From Mesorhizobium sp. 1M-11 (GTDB taxonomy: Bacteria > Pseudomonadota > Alphaproteobacteria > Rhizobiales > Rhizobiaceae): DNA of 64,000 nt. Shown one piece after another: positions 1 through 7,842 of the stretch. The position numbers and the translations under genes are program-made. The notes beneath the pieces were generated by a model. The model saw nothing but the letters and a program-made list of their open reading frames with translations, was not told where the DNA came from and did no database searches. Positions within the stretch are counted from its first letter, which is position 1. Every line of letters begins with the position of its first letter. The DNA is taken from assembly GCF_001303895.1 (NCBI RefSeq), contig NZ_LJSD01000074.1:62001-126000 (forward strand), in the 5' to 3' direction.

Positions 1-41
1 GCGATGATCTGCCCATAGAATGCACGCAACCTGTCACTCAT
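1..41 (-). CDS. ABC transporter permease, N-terminal fragment (cut by window edge)
   Basis: Only the first 13 codons are in the window (M-S-D-R-L-R-A-F-Y-G-Q-I-I). The ATG at 41..39 overlaps the TGA of the upstream ATPase gene in an ATGA arrangement, so the two are translationally coupled. BMP-type nucleoside importers normally consist of a binding protein, a double ATPase and two permeases in this order, so this is very probably the first permease. The identification rests on position; the fragment is too short for homology. Confidence 0.6.
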   Translation of the reverse strand, partial: MSDRLRAFYGQII

Positions 42-1618
42 GCCGCCACCTCGCTTGCTGCAGAGTTGGCGTTCAAGCCTGCCATCATCATGCCGATCCT
101 TTCGCTGTCGGCGCTATCGCCCTCGACCTCGCCCATGATCCGGCCGTTGAACATCACCAGGATGCGATCGGCCAGGGTGAGCAGCTCGTCGAGTTGCACC
201 GAAATGACGAGCACGGCGCGGCCGGCGGCACGCTGGCGCATGATCTCGTCATGGATGGATTCCTGCGCGCCGATGTCGACTCCGCGCGTCGGTTGATCGA
301 TGAGAAGGAAGTCTGCGTCATTGGTGAATTCGCGGGCGAGCACCACTTTCTGGATATTTCCGCCCGACAGCCGCTTGACCGTATCCTCGGGACCACGCGC
401 CCGGATATCGAAGCGCTTGATCATCTCGACGGCCTGTTTCGCAACCCCCTTCCAGTCGAGGACACCGTTGCGGCTCCATGGAGCTTTGAACTGGCGGCCC
501 ATCAAAAGGTTCGACGAGATCGAAGCGCTGCCGTCGACCCCGCGCACCATGCGGTCGCCCGGAACGTGAGCGAGACCGGCCTGGCGAATGGCAGCCGGCG
601 TCAATGCCGTCAGATCGCGCCCTTTCAGCATGGCTGATCCATGACTTGCCGGCCGTAAGCCGGCGAGCACTTCTGCGAGCTCCGTCTGGCCATTGCCGGC
701 AACGCCAGCGATGCCGACGATCTCGCCGGCCCGTACTGTAAAACTTGCGTCACGCAGCGCCGGCAAACGGCGCTCGTCGCGTGCCCACAGGTTGTTGACG
801 TCGAGCACGACCTCGCGGGAGGTCTTGGTGCGCTGGCGTCGGTCGAAGGAGACGTCGCGCCCGACCATCATCCGCACCAGGTCGTCCTTGCTAAGTTCGG
901 CTGTCGGACGCGTGGCCACGTGCTTGCCGTGACGCAGGACCGTGACCGTATCGGAGACCTCCATCACCTCTTCGAGGTGGTGCGAGATGAAGATGACGGT
1001 CATGCCGTCGGCGACGAAACCGCGCAGCGTCTGAAACAGCTCGCGGCTCTCCTGTGGGGTAAGGACGGCCGTAGGTTCGTCGAGGATGATCGTGCGTGCA
1101 CCGCGCGCCAGGACCTTCAGGATTTCGATGCGCTGTTCGATGCCGACCGACAGCAGCGACACCCGCTCCTGCGGTTCGACCTTGAGCCCGAAGCGCTCGG
1201 ACAGCTCGCGTGTCTTCTCGACCTGGGCTGCGTGGTCGATCAGGCCGTTGCGGCGGATCTCCATGCCAAGGAAGACGTTGTCGGCGACCGACAGCGAGGG
1301 CACCAGCTTGAAATGCTGATGGACCATGCCGAGGCCGGCATCGATAGCGGTGGCGGGATCGGTGACGACGGTCTCCTTGCCGTTGAGCACGATCCTGCCT
1401 TCGTCGGGTTGCAGCAGTCCGAACAGGATGTTCATCAGCGTCGTCTTGCCAGCGCCGTTTTCACCGATGATGGCATGGATCTCGCCGCGCTTGACGCGGA
1501 GATTGACAGCTTCATTGGCGACGAAAGCACCGAAGCGCTTGGTGACGTCGATCAATTCAACGGCGTTTTCGGCCGATGATGTCGTTTCTTGTGTTTTGGC
1601 TGGCGACGTGTCCGACAC
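38..1618 (-). CDS. BMP-type (nucleoside/simple sugar class) ABC transporter double ATP-binding protein
   Basis: This 526-residue protein contains two tandem ABC domains, the layout of RbsA/YufO-type ATPases that energise import of ribose, nucleosides and related compounds. The first domain has a complete Walker A (GENGAGKTT, about residue 53). The second has the degenerate form usual in this class (GVAGNGQTE, about residue 304) followed by an LSGGN signature (near residue 418). The start is a GTG with a weak GAGG about six bases upstream. It follows the BMP binding protein across a 117-bp gap with a stem-loop and overlaps the next permease by 4 bp. The substrate is unknown; the neighbouring amidohydrolases suggest a cyclic amide or nitrogen heterocycle. 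Confidence 0.9.
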   Translation of the reverse strand: MSDTSPAKTQETTSSAENAVELIDVTKRFGAFVANEAVNLRVKRGEIHAIIGENGAGKTTLMNILFGLLQPDEGRIVLNGKETVVTDPATAIDAGLGMVHQHFKLVPSLSVADNVFLGMEIRRNGLIDHAAQVEKTRELSERFGLKVEPQERVSLLSVGIEQRIEILKVLARGARTIILDEPTAVLTPQESRELFQTLRGFVADGMTVIFISHHLEEVMEVSDTVTVLRHGKHVATRPTAELSKDDLVRMMVGRDVSFDRRQRTKTSREVVLDVNNLWARDERRLPALRDASFTVRAGEIVGIAGVAGNGQTELAEVLAGLRPASHGSAMLKGRDLTALTPAAIRQAGLAHVPGDRMVRGVDGSASISSNLLMGRQFKAPWSRNGVLDWKGVAKQAVEMIKRFDIRARGPEDTVKRLSGGNIQKVVLAREFTNDADFLLIDQPTRGVDIGAQESIHDEIMRQRAAGRAVLVISVQLDELLTLADRILVMFNGRIMGEVEGDSADSERIGMMMAGLNANSAASEVAA

Positions 1619-1639
1619 GAGAGCCTCGCAAGTTGCGCC

Positions 1640-1664
1640 GATCAGCCCCAGGATGGGGCTGATC
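1640..1664. other. Intergenic stem-loop between BMP binding-protein gene and ATPase gene
   Basis: Perfect 10-bp arms (GATCAGCCCC / GGGGCTGATC) enclose a 5-nt loop. A weaker CCGGAG...CTCCGG pair lies beside it at about 1697-1722. No T-tract follows on the minus strand, so it is more likely an mRNA-stabilising or partial attenuating structure that keeps binding-protein expression above that of the ATPase and permeases. Confidence 0.55.
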
Positions 1665-1735
1665 GATTTCTACCTGATTTTCGGGAAAAGATCGCTCCGG
1701 AGACCGGCAATCCGGGCTCCGGAAACAGGGCGCAT

Positions 1736-2743
1736 TTATTTGTGGCGCTCGACCTTGATCGAACCGTCGGCGATGCCCTTCTTGATCTCGTCGAGCTTGG
1801 CGGTCACGTCGGCTGGGATCGACGGTGCGATATCGTCGCAGATCTTCACCTCGACGCCACCGGAAGCGAGATCGAACGTACGGGTGCCTGCCGTGACCTT
1901 GCGGCCTTCGACCTCATCCTTGATCAGGCTGTAGACGGCGATATCGCCGCGCTTGAGCATGGAGGCAAGGACATTGCCCGGCGCCGAGGCGCACATGTCG
2001 ACGTCAACGCCGATGGAATATTTGTCGACGGCAGCACTTGCCTGCATCACACCTTCGCCTGTCGGGCCGGCGACGTTGTAGACGATGTCGGTGCCTTGCC
2101 CGTAGAGCGCCTGCGCCAGTTCGCTGCCCTTGGCCGGGTCGTCGAATGTGCCGGCGAAGACGGAGTTCACCTTCACGTCGGGCGCGGCATATTTCGAGCC
2201 CTGCTCATAGCCGCCGAGGAAGTTGCGGATGACCGGGATGTCGCGGCCGCCGACAAAGCCGATGGACTTGCCATCGCCAATCTTGTCGAAGGCGCTGCCC
2301 TTGTTCTCGATCATGCCTGCAAGCGCGCCTGCGATGAAGGAACCCTGTTCCTCGGCGAAGTTGGCATAGATCATCTTGTCGCTGTCGAGCACGCCGTCGA
2401 TGAAGACAAAGCGCTGGTCCGGATAGGCGGCACTGGCCTTCTGAAGCGCGTCGACCAGCTCCCAGCCCATCACGAAGATCAGATCGTACTGGCCGCCCTT
2501 TGCCAGATTGGCGAACTGCTCCTCATAGTCGAGCGCGCGGTTGCCGGTGTCGACGAGTTTGAGGTCGACACCGAACTCGTCCTTGGCCTTGTTGAGACCG
2601 TTGACGATCGAAACGCCGAAGCCTTGCGCGAAATATCCGGAGATCGCCGCGACGGACACTTTGCCGTTGGCGGCGGCGGCCGAGCCGAGCGAGGTCGCCA
2701 GGGCCACACCGGCGATCAGGCACTTTTGGAATACGCTTTTCAT
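1736..2743 (-). CDS. BMP family ABC transporter substrate-binding protein
   Basis: This periplasmic binding protein of 335 residues belongs to the basic membrane protein (BMP/Med/PnrA-like) family, whose characterised members bind purine nucleosides or related ligands. It opens with a signal peptide (MKSVFQKCLIAGVALATSLG, cleavage near SAAAA). Family-typical segments include FAEEQGSFIAGALAGM, IGFVGGRDIPVIRNFLGGY and VDVDMCA. The ATG at 2743 was chosen over one 75 bp upstream because GGGGAG precedes it and the signal peptide then starts properly. It heads the minus-strand importer operon and is divergent from the DUF1185 pair. The ligand cannot be read from the sequence. Confidence 0.9.
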   Translation of the reverse strand: MKSVFQKCLIAGVALATSLGSAAAANGKVSVAAISGYFAQGFGVSIVNGLNKAKDEFGVDLKLVDTGNRALDYEEQFANLAKGGQYDLIFVMGWELVDALQKASAAYPDQRFVFIDGVLDSDKMIYANFAEEQGSFIAGALAGMIENKGSAFDKIGDGKSIGFVGGRDIPVIRNFLGGYEQGSKYAAPDVKVNSVFAGTFDDPAKGSELAQALYGQGTDIVYNVAGPTGEGVMQASAAVDKYSIGVDVDMCASAPGNVLASMLKRGDIAVYSLIKDEVEGRKVTAGTRTFDLASGGVEVKICDDIAPSIPADVTAKLDEIKKGIADGSIKVERHK

Positions 2744-2804
2744 CTCACTCCCCATTAAAGCTCCCGCCTTCAAAGATTCGGGTTCGGTTTTCGATATCCA
2801 AAAC

Positions 2805-2819
2805 TTGTTGGTGGTCATA
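2805..2819 (-). promoter_or_regulatory. 15-bp motif upstream of the BMP importer, copy 1
   Basis: The plus-strand 15-mer TTGTTGGTGGTCATA is identical to 6762-6776 upstream of the isochorismatase-like gene, in the same orientation relative to the gene it precedes. It lies about 61 bases upstream of the BMP start codon. It ends in the perfect palindrome GTCATATGAC (2815-2824). It may be a shared operator or a shared mRNA leader element. Confidence 0.5.
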
Positions 2820-2914
2820 TGACTTTATGGGCGGTCAGACGAACTGTCAATCAGCGAGAATGCGCTCGAAATCGTTGCCATGCTTCGGAGACGGGGTGCT
2901 TTCTGTCACGTGGG

Positions 2915-2956
2915 TTGACAAAGATCGCGGAACAATAATTGTTGATACTCTAACAA
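2915..2956 (+). promoter_or_regulatory. Putative promoter and operator for the DUF1185 pair
   Basis: TTGACA at 2915-2920 is a good -35 candidate. It is followed by a perfect inverted repeat AACAAT-A-ATTGTT at 2931-2943 and a further AACAA half-site at 2952-2956. A repeat placed just downstream of a -35 box, 40-50 bp before a start codon, is a normal operator position. The MarR protein encoded at 5515-6042 is the obvious local candidate to bind it. No convincing -10 box could be fixed. Confidence 0.4.
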
Positions 2957-2982
2957 GTTTCAGCCGGGAGATCGGGACAGCG

Positions 2983-3567
2983 ATGCCAGATGTGGTCGTC
3001 AGGAAAATGGTCGTACAGGTCGAGGAGATATTTCACGAGGGAGGGCCGGCGCGTCGCGATCCGGTAAAGCGGGGCGTTGTGCTTGCGGTGATCGCGAATC
3101 CTTATGCGGGCCGCTATGTCGAGGACATCCAGCCTTTCATGGAAGATCTGAAGCCCCTGGGGCTGGAGATGGCGCGGAAGCTTGTCGACGCACTCGGTGG
3201 CGATGCCTCGGCAGTGGAAGGCTATGGCAAGGGTGCCGTCGTTGGCGGTGGCGGCGAACTCGAGCATGGTGCGCTCTGGCACAACCCCGGCGGCTACGCG
3301 ATGCGCGAATTGCTTGGCGGAGCGAAGGCGATTGTTCCCTCCAGCAAAAAGGTTGGTGGGCCCGGTGCTCGCATCGACATCCCGATCACCCACATCAACG
3401 CATCCTATGTGCGCAGCCATTTCGACGCCATCGAGGCTGGCATCAGCGACGCTCCGCGAAACAATGAGATGGTTCTGGTGCTCGCCATGACCACCGGAGC
3501 CCGCGTGCACGCGCGCGCCGGCGGCCTGCAGGCACAAGATATCAAGGGCGAGGACGGCCTGCGATGA
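2983..3567 (+). CDS. DUF1185 (AA_synth) family protein, first copy
   Basis: The product has 194 residues, exactly the length of the next gene's product, which supports the start at 2983. It is a diverged paralogue of that protein, sharing NPYAGRYV, GELEH, PSSKK-GG-G, VRSHFD and DAPR. The family (Pfam PF06684) has solved structures with a variant of the Bacillus chorismate mutase fold, but no proven reaction that I know of. Its stop overlaps the next start (ATGA), so the two are probably made together and may form a complex. The neighbours suggest an enzyme acting on a cyclic amide or heterocycle; that is inference. Confidence 0.85.
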   Translation: MPDVVVRKMVVQVEEIFHEGGPARRDPVKRGVVLAVIANPYAGRYVEDIQPFMEDLKPLGLEMARKLVDALGGDASAVEGYGKGAVVGGGGELEHGALWHNPGGYAMRELLGGAKAIVPSSKKVGGPGARIDIPITHINASYVRSHFDAIEAGISDAPRNNEMVLVLAMTTGARVHARAGGLQAQDIKGEDGLR

Positions 3568-4148
3568 GCGCCCGAATCCGCCGGATCATCACGGTTGTGG
3601 AGGAGGTCCGCACCGAGGGCGCCAGACCGGTCGATCCTCCGACAAGGCGCGCTGCCGCCATCGCCGTCATCCACAATCCTTACGCCGGTCGGTATGTCGA
3701 CGATCTCTCCGAATTGATCGCCGTTGGTGAGGCGCTGGGAGACATTTTGCCGCGCCGGGCAGTGGCCGCGTTGGGCATTGCCGGCGATGAGATCGAAAGT
3801 TTTGGCAAGGCCGCAGCCGTTGGGGCAGAGGGCGAGCTGGAACATGCGGCGGCGATCCTGCATCCGAAGCTCGGCGCGCCCTTTCGGCAAGTACTTGGCA
3901 AGGGCGCCGCCCTCATTCCGTCATCCAAGAAGCGCGGCGGCATGGGCATGCCGCTCGACATCCCGCTGGGTCACAAGGACGCGGCCAAGGTGCGCAGCCA
4001 TTTCGACGGCATGGAAGTGCGGGTGCCGGATGCGCCACGAGACGATGAAATCGTCGTGGCCATTGCCGTTACCGATTCCGGCCGACCTTTGCCGCGCGTC
4101 GGCGGACTGGCCAAAGACAAGATCGTCGGCAAAGACGGCGTGAACTGA
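3564..4148 (+). CDS. DUF1185 (AA_synth) family protein, second copy
   Basis: This 194-residue paralogue of the preceding gene overlaps it by 4 bp. Conserved blocks in order are HNPYAGRYVDDL, EGELEHAA, IPSSKKRGGMG, KVRSHFDGME and PDAPRDDE. The two sequences differ enough to be distinct subunits, not a recent duplication. The family is widespread in proteobacteria near amidohydrolases and ABC importers, and its function is unassigned. A bidirectional terminator follows directly, so the transcript probably carries only these two genes. Confidence 0.85.
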   Translation: MSARIRRIITVVEEVRTEGARPVDPPTRRAAAIAVIHNPYAGRYVDDLSELIAVGEALGDILPRRAVAALGIAGDEIESFGKAAAVGAEGELEHAAAILHPKLGAPFRQVLGKGAALIPSSKKRGGMGMPLDIPLGHKDAAKVRSHFDGMEVRVPDAPRDDEIVVAIAVTDSGRPLPRVGGLAKDKIVGKDGVN

Positions 4149-4158
4149 TACGAACTAA

Positions 4159-4192
4159 AAAGGCGGCCTGCGAGCCGCCTTTCTTCTTTTTT
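4159..4192. terminator. Bidirectional Rho-independent terminator
   Basis: The stem AAAGGCGGC / GCCGCCTTT (4159-4167 with 4174-4182) has a 6-nt loop. A T-rich run follows on the plus strand (to 4192), and a run of A before the stem gives a T-run on the minus strand. It separates the convergent DUF1185 pair and enamidase-like gene and should stop transcription from both sides. Confidence 0.85.
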
Positions 4193-4202
4193 GGAACGCG
4201 AT

Positions 4203-5402
4203 TTACGCGATCACCTCCGGTACTCGCATCGCAGGCGGCGTGTTGCGGCTGCGCGCCGTACGCACCTCGCCATCGATCATGATCATCCCGATGCCGGGCA
4301 GATTGCCGAGCGCCAGGCTTTCCAGGAACCCGTCGCCGATGCCGCCAGCGGCCTGATCCATGAAGACGAGATCGGCGGCTCGACCGATCTCTATCAGGCC
4401 ACGGTCACGAAGATTGCGCACCCGCGCCGTGTTGCCGGTCGCGAAGCAGAACGCCGTTTCGGTCGGCACATCGCCCAGCGAAGCAAGATGGCAGATGGTG
4501 CGCAGGATGCCGAGCGGCTGTACCCCCGAACCGGCCGGTCCGTCGGTGCCGAGGACGACACGGCCAAGCTCATCGCGTTTCCTGGCGATGTCGAGGACGA
4601 ACAGGCCGGTACGCAAATTGCCGTTGTGCACGATTTCCAGGGCGCGCGGGCTCTCCTCGCAGATGCGACGGATCTCGTCGTCCGGCAATGCGGTCGGCCC
4701 CCCGTTGACGTGAGCGATCACGTCGGCATCCACTTCAATGACGACGTCGGCGCCGATACGGCCGGAACCGGGGATGGAGGGGCCGCCGGTGTGGGTCATC
4801 GAGGTCATGCCGTATTTGCGTGCCCAGGCAATCATCTGGCGGCCGGTGGGGCCATCCTTCACGCCGCCGAGCCCGACCTCGCCGATCAATGTCACGCCGG
4901 CGTCGGCCAGCTCCCTGAAATCAGCTTCCGTCATGCCCGGCTCGAGCACGGGCGCGCCGGCGATGATCTTCATGCCGCCTGGCCTGAAATTCGCAAATGC
5001 GCGCTGCGAGGCGATACCCAGTGCCTTCACGCCCACGATGTCCTTCGGCCGGCCGGGATAGTGGGCCTCGCCGGCGGATATGATCGTGGTGACGCCGCCA
5101 TGCAGGGTCGAATCGATCCATCCGATCTGGTTCTGGCGCGGGGTCCAGTCGCCCGCCGCCGGATGGACGTGATTGTCGATCAGGCCGGGCGTGACGACGC
5201 AGCCATTCGCGTCGATGACGGTCGCATTGACGCCGGCACCAAGTTCCTCGGCCGTCCCGATGCCGGCTATCAATCCGTCTTCGACAAGAATTGCGTTTGC
5301 GCTCAGCACCGGTTGCCCGATATCACCACTGAGCATGAGGCCGATGTTGCGGATGAGTGTTCTGCCGCTTTGAGTGGCGTTGCTTTGCGGGTCATGCGCC
5401 AT
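4203..5402 (-). CDS. Enamidase-like amidohydrolase
   Basis: This 399-residue metal-dependent amidohydrolase resembles enamidase, which opens the ring of 6-oxo-1,4,5,6-tetrahydronicotinate in anaerobic nicotinate catabolism. The similarity judgement is from memory and includes the C-terminal SRNTPPA motif. Likely metal ligands are H78 and H80 (DNHVHP), E175 in GEVGLG (where many relatives have a carboxylated lysine), H204 (MTHTGG), H231 (AHVNGG) and D287 (GTDGPAG). The ATG at 5402 has an AGGAGG eight bases upstream, better than one 75 bp earlier. It is the last gene of an isochorismatase-marR-enamidase operon. The true substrate may be another enamide or lactam. Confidence 0.8.
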   Translation of the reverse strand: MAHDPQSNATQSGRTLIRNIGLMLSGDIGQPVLSANAILVEDGLIAGIGTAEELGAGVNATVIDANGCVVTPGLIDNHVHPAAGDWTPRQNQIGWIDSTLHGGVTTIISAGEAHYPGRPKDIVGVKALGIASQRAFANFRPGGMKIIAGAPVLEPGMTEADFRELADAGVTLIGEVGLGGVKDGPTGRQMIAWARKYGMTSMTHTGGPSIPGSGRIGADVVIEVDADVIAHVNGGPTALPDDEIRRICEESPRALEIVHNGNLRTGLFVLDIARKRDELGRVVLGTDGPAGSGVQPLGILRTICHLASLGDVPTETAFCFATGNTARVRNLRDRGLIEIGRAADLVFMDQAAGGIGDGFLESLALGNLPGIGMIMIDGEVRTARSRNTPPAMRVPEVIA

Positions 5403-5514
5403 GAAAGGGCCTCCTGTCTGCTTGTTTCTTGTTGCGGGCGCGAGCAGCGGCATCCGCCGTCGGAGCCGGCGGCTCATTGCTGCGGAATTGAATGGTCGGC
5501 GTCAGGTCAGAGGA

Positions 5515-6042
5515 TCATTTGCCTTCGGGGCTTTCGTCCTCGCTGATGCGCAGCAGCAGCCTCAGAAGCGTGATCTGTTCGGGAGCCGAAAGGGGGGCGA
5601 GCAGGCGCCTCCCGACTTCGACGCTTCGCTCCAGCCGTTCGAGTGTATAGCGGGTCCCTTCATCGGTGAGCGTGATGATCGCCAGGCGCTGATCCGTCTT
5701 GGAGGGGCTGCGCCTGATCAGCCCCTGCTTGAGCAGCTTGCGAACCACGAGGCTTATCGTTGACGGATCTATTGCCGTCATGCGGCCGAGCTGGTTCTGC
5801 GAAACTTCGCCGTGCTTGAGAATGGTGGCCAGGGCAGCGAACTGCGTCGGCGACAGGTCTTCGCCCGCCATGATCTGCTGGAAACAGAGTGTTGCACGCT
5901 GGTGCGCCCGACGCACCACATGAGCAGGATGCGCGTCGAGATCATAACCGGTCTCGGCGTAGCGTATAACTGCCTCTTCCCGACTGATCTTGTCGCCTTT
6001 GGATGGACTGGATTTTTCGGCGTTGTTGTCGAGGATCGTCAC
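5515..6042 (-). CDS. MarR family transcriptional regulator
   Basis: This 175-residue winged-helix repressor has the MarR core SPTQFAALATILKHGEVSQNQLGR, the recognition region DPSTISLVVRKLLKQGLI and the wing SPSKTDQRLAIITLTDEG. A GTG start at 6042 with AAGGTAAGG upstream avoids a long overlap with the preceding gene. MarR proteins usually respond to aromatic or heterocyclic acids. Its place between the isochorismatase-like and enamidase-like genes makes it the likely regulator of this locus, possibly also of the divergent BMP/DUF1185 promoters. Confidence 0.85.
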   Translation of the reverse strand: MTILDNNAEKSSPSKGDKISREEAVIRYAETGYDLDAHPAHVVRRAHQRATLCFQQIMAGEDLSPTQFAALATILKHGEVSQNQLGRMTAIDPSTISLVVRKLLKQGLIRRSPSKTDQRLAIITLTDEGTRYTLERLERSVEVGRRLLAPLSAPEQITLLRLLLRISEDESPEGK

Positions 6043-6091
6043 GAACTGCCTTACCTTTTTGCTGGACGCCCGACGCCGGCAATTGCCAGTG

Positions 6092-6736
6092 TCAGGCCGC
6101 GATGGTCGCGTTTTCCACGAAAGCGCCTTCGGTGAGCGCCCGAACGACAGCTTCGGAGTCGCTGACGACTCCGAAGTGAGTCGAAATGTCATAAAGCGTG
6201 CTTTCCTGCTCGCGCGGCCCGGTCGCGGCACAGCAGTCGGCCGGCACGACGACCTGATAGCCGTTGAAAAACGCATCATGCACGGTAGAGCGTACGCAGA
6301 TATTAGTGACGACGCCGAAGACGATCAGCTGGTCGACCAGCATGTCCTTGAGCGTCAGGTCGAGATCCGTCTGGAAGAAGGCCGAGAAACGGCGCTTTAT
6401 GAGGTGGATCTCATTTGGCCGGGCGCCGAGTTCATCGACGATTTCGACCCCCCAGGTGCCTTCGATACAGTGCGGCGAACGCTTGAGAAATTCGCGATCC
6501 CGGCGCAGGCCGGGGCGATGTGCGTCATGCACCCAGATTACCGGCATGCCGATCGCGCGGGCCGTTTCAATAAGACGCAACTGCGGTGCAAACAGGGTTT
6601 CGCTGCCGGGCAGCACCATGGCCCCGCCCGGTTTACAGAAGTCATTGACCATGTCGACAACAACGACTGCGGCCCGGCCCGGATCGAGCGTCACTCCACC
6701 TTCTTGCCGATGCGACGAGAAACTATCCAATGCCAT
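6092..6736 (-). CDS. Isochorismatase-family cysteine hydrolase (amidase)
   Basis: This 214-residue enzyme has the isochorismatase/nicotinamidase fold with the catalytic triad D28 (VVVDMVNDF), K114 (LIKRRFSAF) and C147 (GVVTNICVRS), plus the cis-peptide segment just before the cysteine. Relatives hydrolyse nicotinamide, maleamate, N-carbamoylsarcosine or ureidoacrylate, so a linear amide is the expected substrate, such as the product of ring opening by a partner enzyme. The ATG at 6736 follows GGAGG with 8-bp spacing. It is the first gene of the minus-strand operon with marR and the enamidase homologue. Confidence 0.85.
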   Translation of the reverse strand: MALDSFSSHRQEGGVTLDPGRAAVVVVDMVNDFCKPGGAMVLPGSETLFAPQLRLIETARAIGMPVIWVHDAHRPGLRRDREFLKRSPHCIEGTWGVEIVDELGARPNEIHLIKRRFSAFFQTDLDLTLKDMLVDQLIVFGVVTNICVRSTVHDAFFNGYQVVVPADCCAATGPREQESTLYDISTHFGVVSDSEAVVRALTEGAFVENATIAA

Positions 6737-6761
6737 GCCCAATCCTCCCCGGCGCTGCCGA

Positions 6762-6776
6762 TTGTTGGTGGTCATA
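6762..6776 (-). promoter_or_regulatory. 15-bp motif upstream of the isochorismatase-like gene, copy 2
   Basis: This is an exact second copy of TTGTTGGTGGTCATA, in the same orientation relative to its gene as copy 1 at 2805-2819. It lies about 25 bases from the start codon, in the 252-bp divergent promoter region with the epimerase gene. Two identical 15-mers in front of two operons of one locus suggest a shared control element. Confidence 0.5.
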
Positions 6777-6988
6777 CAAAAAACCGCTACGCTTTCCAAG
6801 TCAATCCTTGCGTCTTTAATTCTGGTGCAAGCCGGGATCAGTGCAGCGCAGCCTGATGTTTGCCGGATTTTGAAGCTTTACAGGAGTTGCGCAAAGGGCA
6901 TTGACAACGCGTTCGGATTGAGGTCTCCGATTGTTTGACCATCAATGATATTTGTGCAGTTCCATGACGCGTTGAGGAGGGCCATCGC

Positions 6989-7831
6989 ATGAAGATCATC
7001 GTTACCGGATCCAGCGGGCTCCTTGGCCATCACGTGGCGGCTGCCTTCATTGCGGCCGGCCATGAGGTTCTTGGCATCGATGCGACGGCGCCAAAGACCG
7101 ATCATGGCTGGGTCCATGTCGGCGCCGATCTGACCGATCTCGGCATCGCGCTGCAACTGATCCGGGAATGCGATGCCGTCGCGCATATCGCCGCCATTCC
7201 GCGTCCGACGGGAAAGGCGCCTTCCGAAGTTTTCGCAACCAACATGGCCTTGGCCTATAACGTCACTGAGGCGGCGGCGTTGAACGGGGCGAAGCGCTTC
7301 ATCTACGCTTCCTCCTTCAGTGTCCTGGGATATCCGTTCGCCGATATCCTTCCGGCCCCGGCCTATCTTCCGATCGACGAAAACCATCCGATCGGGGCGC
7401 AGGATGCCTATGGCCTGTCGAAATGGCTGGGCGAGGAGATTGTCGAGGCGGCTGTGCGACGTGGTGCGTTTTCAGCGGTCAGCCTGCGCATGCCGTGGAT
7501 CCAGACGCCGCAGGCTTTCTACGAAACCGTCGTGCCGCGCCGTCGCCTCCAGGAGTCTGCGAGGGATTTGTGGAGTTATCTCGACGCGCGTGACGCCGCC
7601 GATGCCTTTGTGAAGGCTTTGGGCTGGAAGGGAGACGGGCATTTGCGCACGTTCCTGAGCGCCGCCGACACATATTCGGAAGAGCCGACCGAAACACTTG
7701 TCGCCAGGGCATTCCCCACCACGCCGGTTTCACCGGCTCTGCCGGGCTTCACCTCCGTCATCGACAACGGGCATGCCCGCACCACACTGGGGTTCACGCC
7801 ACGCCATTCCTGGCGCGACTACGAGAATTGA
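6989..7831 (+). CDS. NAD(P)-dependent epimerase/dehydratase (extended SDR)
   Basis: This 280-residue Rossmann-fold protein has the N-terminal TGSSGLLG nucleotide motif and the active-site pair Y141-x3-K145 (DAYGLSK), with the serines of YASSFS near residue 108. Members act on nucleotide sugars or free sugar and lactone substrates as epimerases, dehydratases or dehydrogenases. The ATG has GAGGAGGG upstream. It is followed 11 bp later by a classical SDR, so the two probably perform consecutive redox steps on a sugar-like compound. Exact reaction unknown. Confidence 0.8.
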   Translation: MKIIVTGSSGLLGHHVAAAFIAAGHEVLGIDATAPKTDHGWVHVGADLTDLGIALQLIRECDAVAHIAAIPRPTGKAPSEVFATNMALAYNVTEAAALNGAKRFIYASSFSVLGYPFADILPAPAYLPIDENHPIGAQDAYGLSKWLGEEIVEAAVRRGAFSAVSLRMPWIQTPQAFYETVVPRRRLQESARDLWSYLDARDAADAFVKALGWKGDGHLRTFLSAADTYSEEPTETLVARAFPTTPVSPALPGFTSVIDNGHARTTLGFTPRHSWRDYEN

Positions 7832-7842
7832 AGGAGATCACG

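Noticed and set aside
4191..5546. A 451-codon plus-strand frame opposite the enamidase-like gene.
   Set aside because: The minus strand encodes a protein with all metal-binding motifs and a good ribosome site; the plus-strand product is not protein-like.
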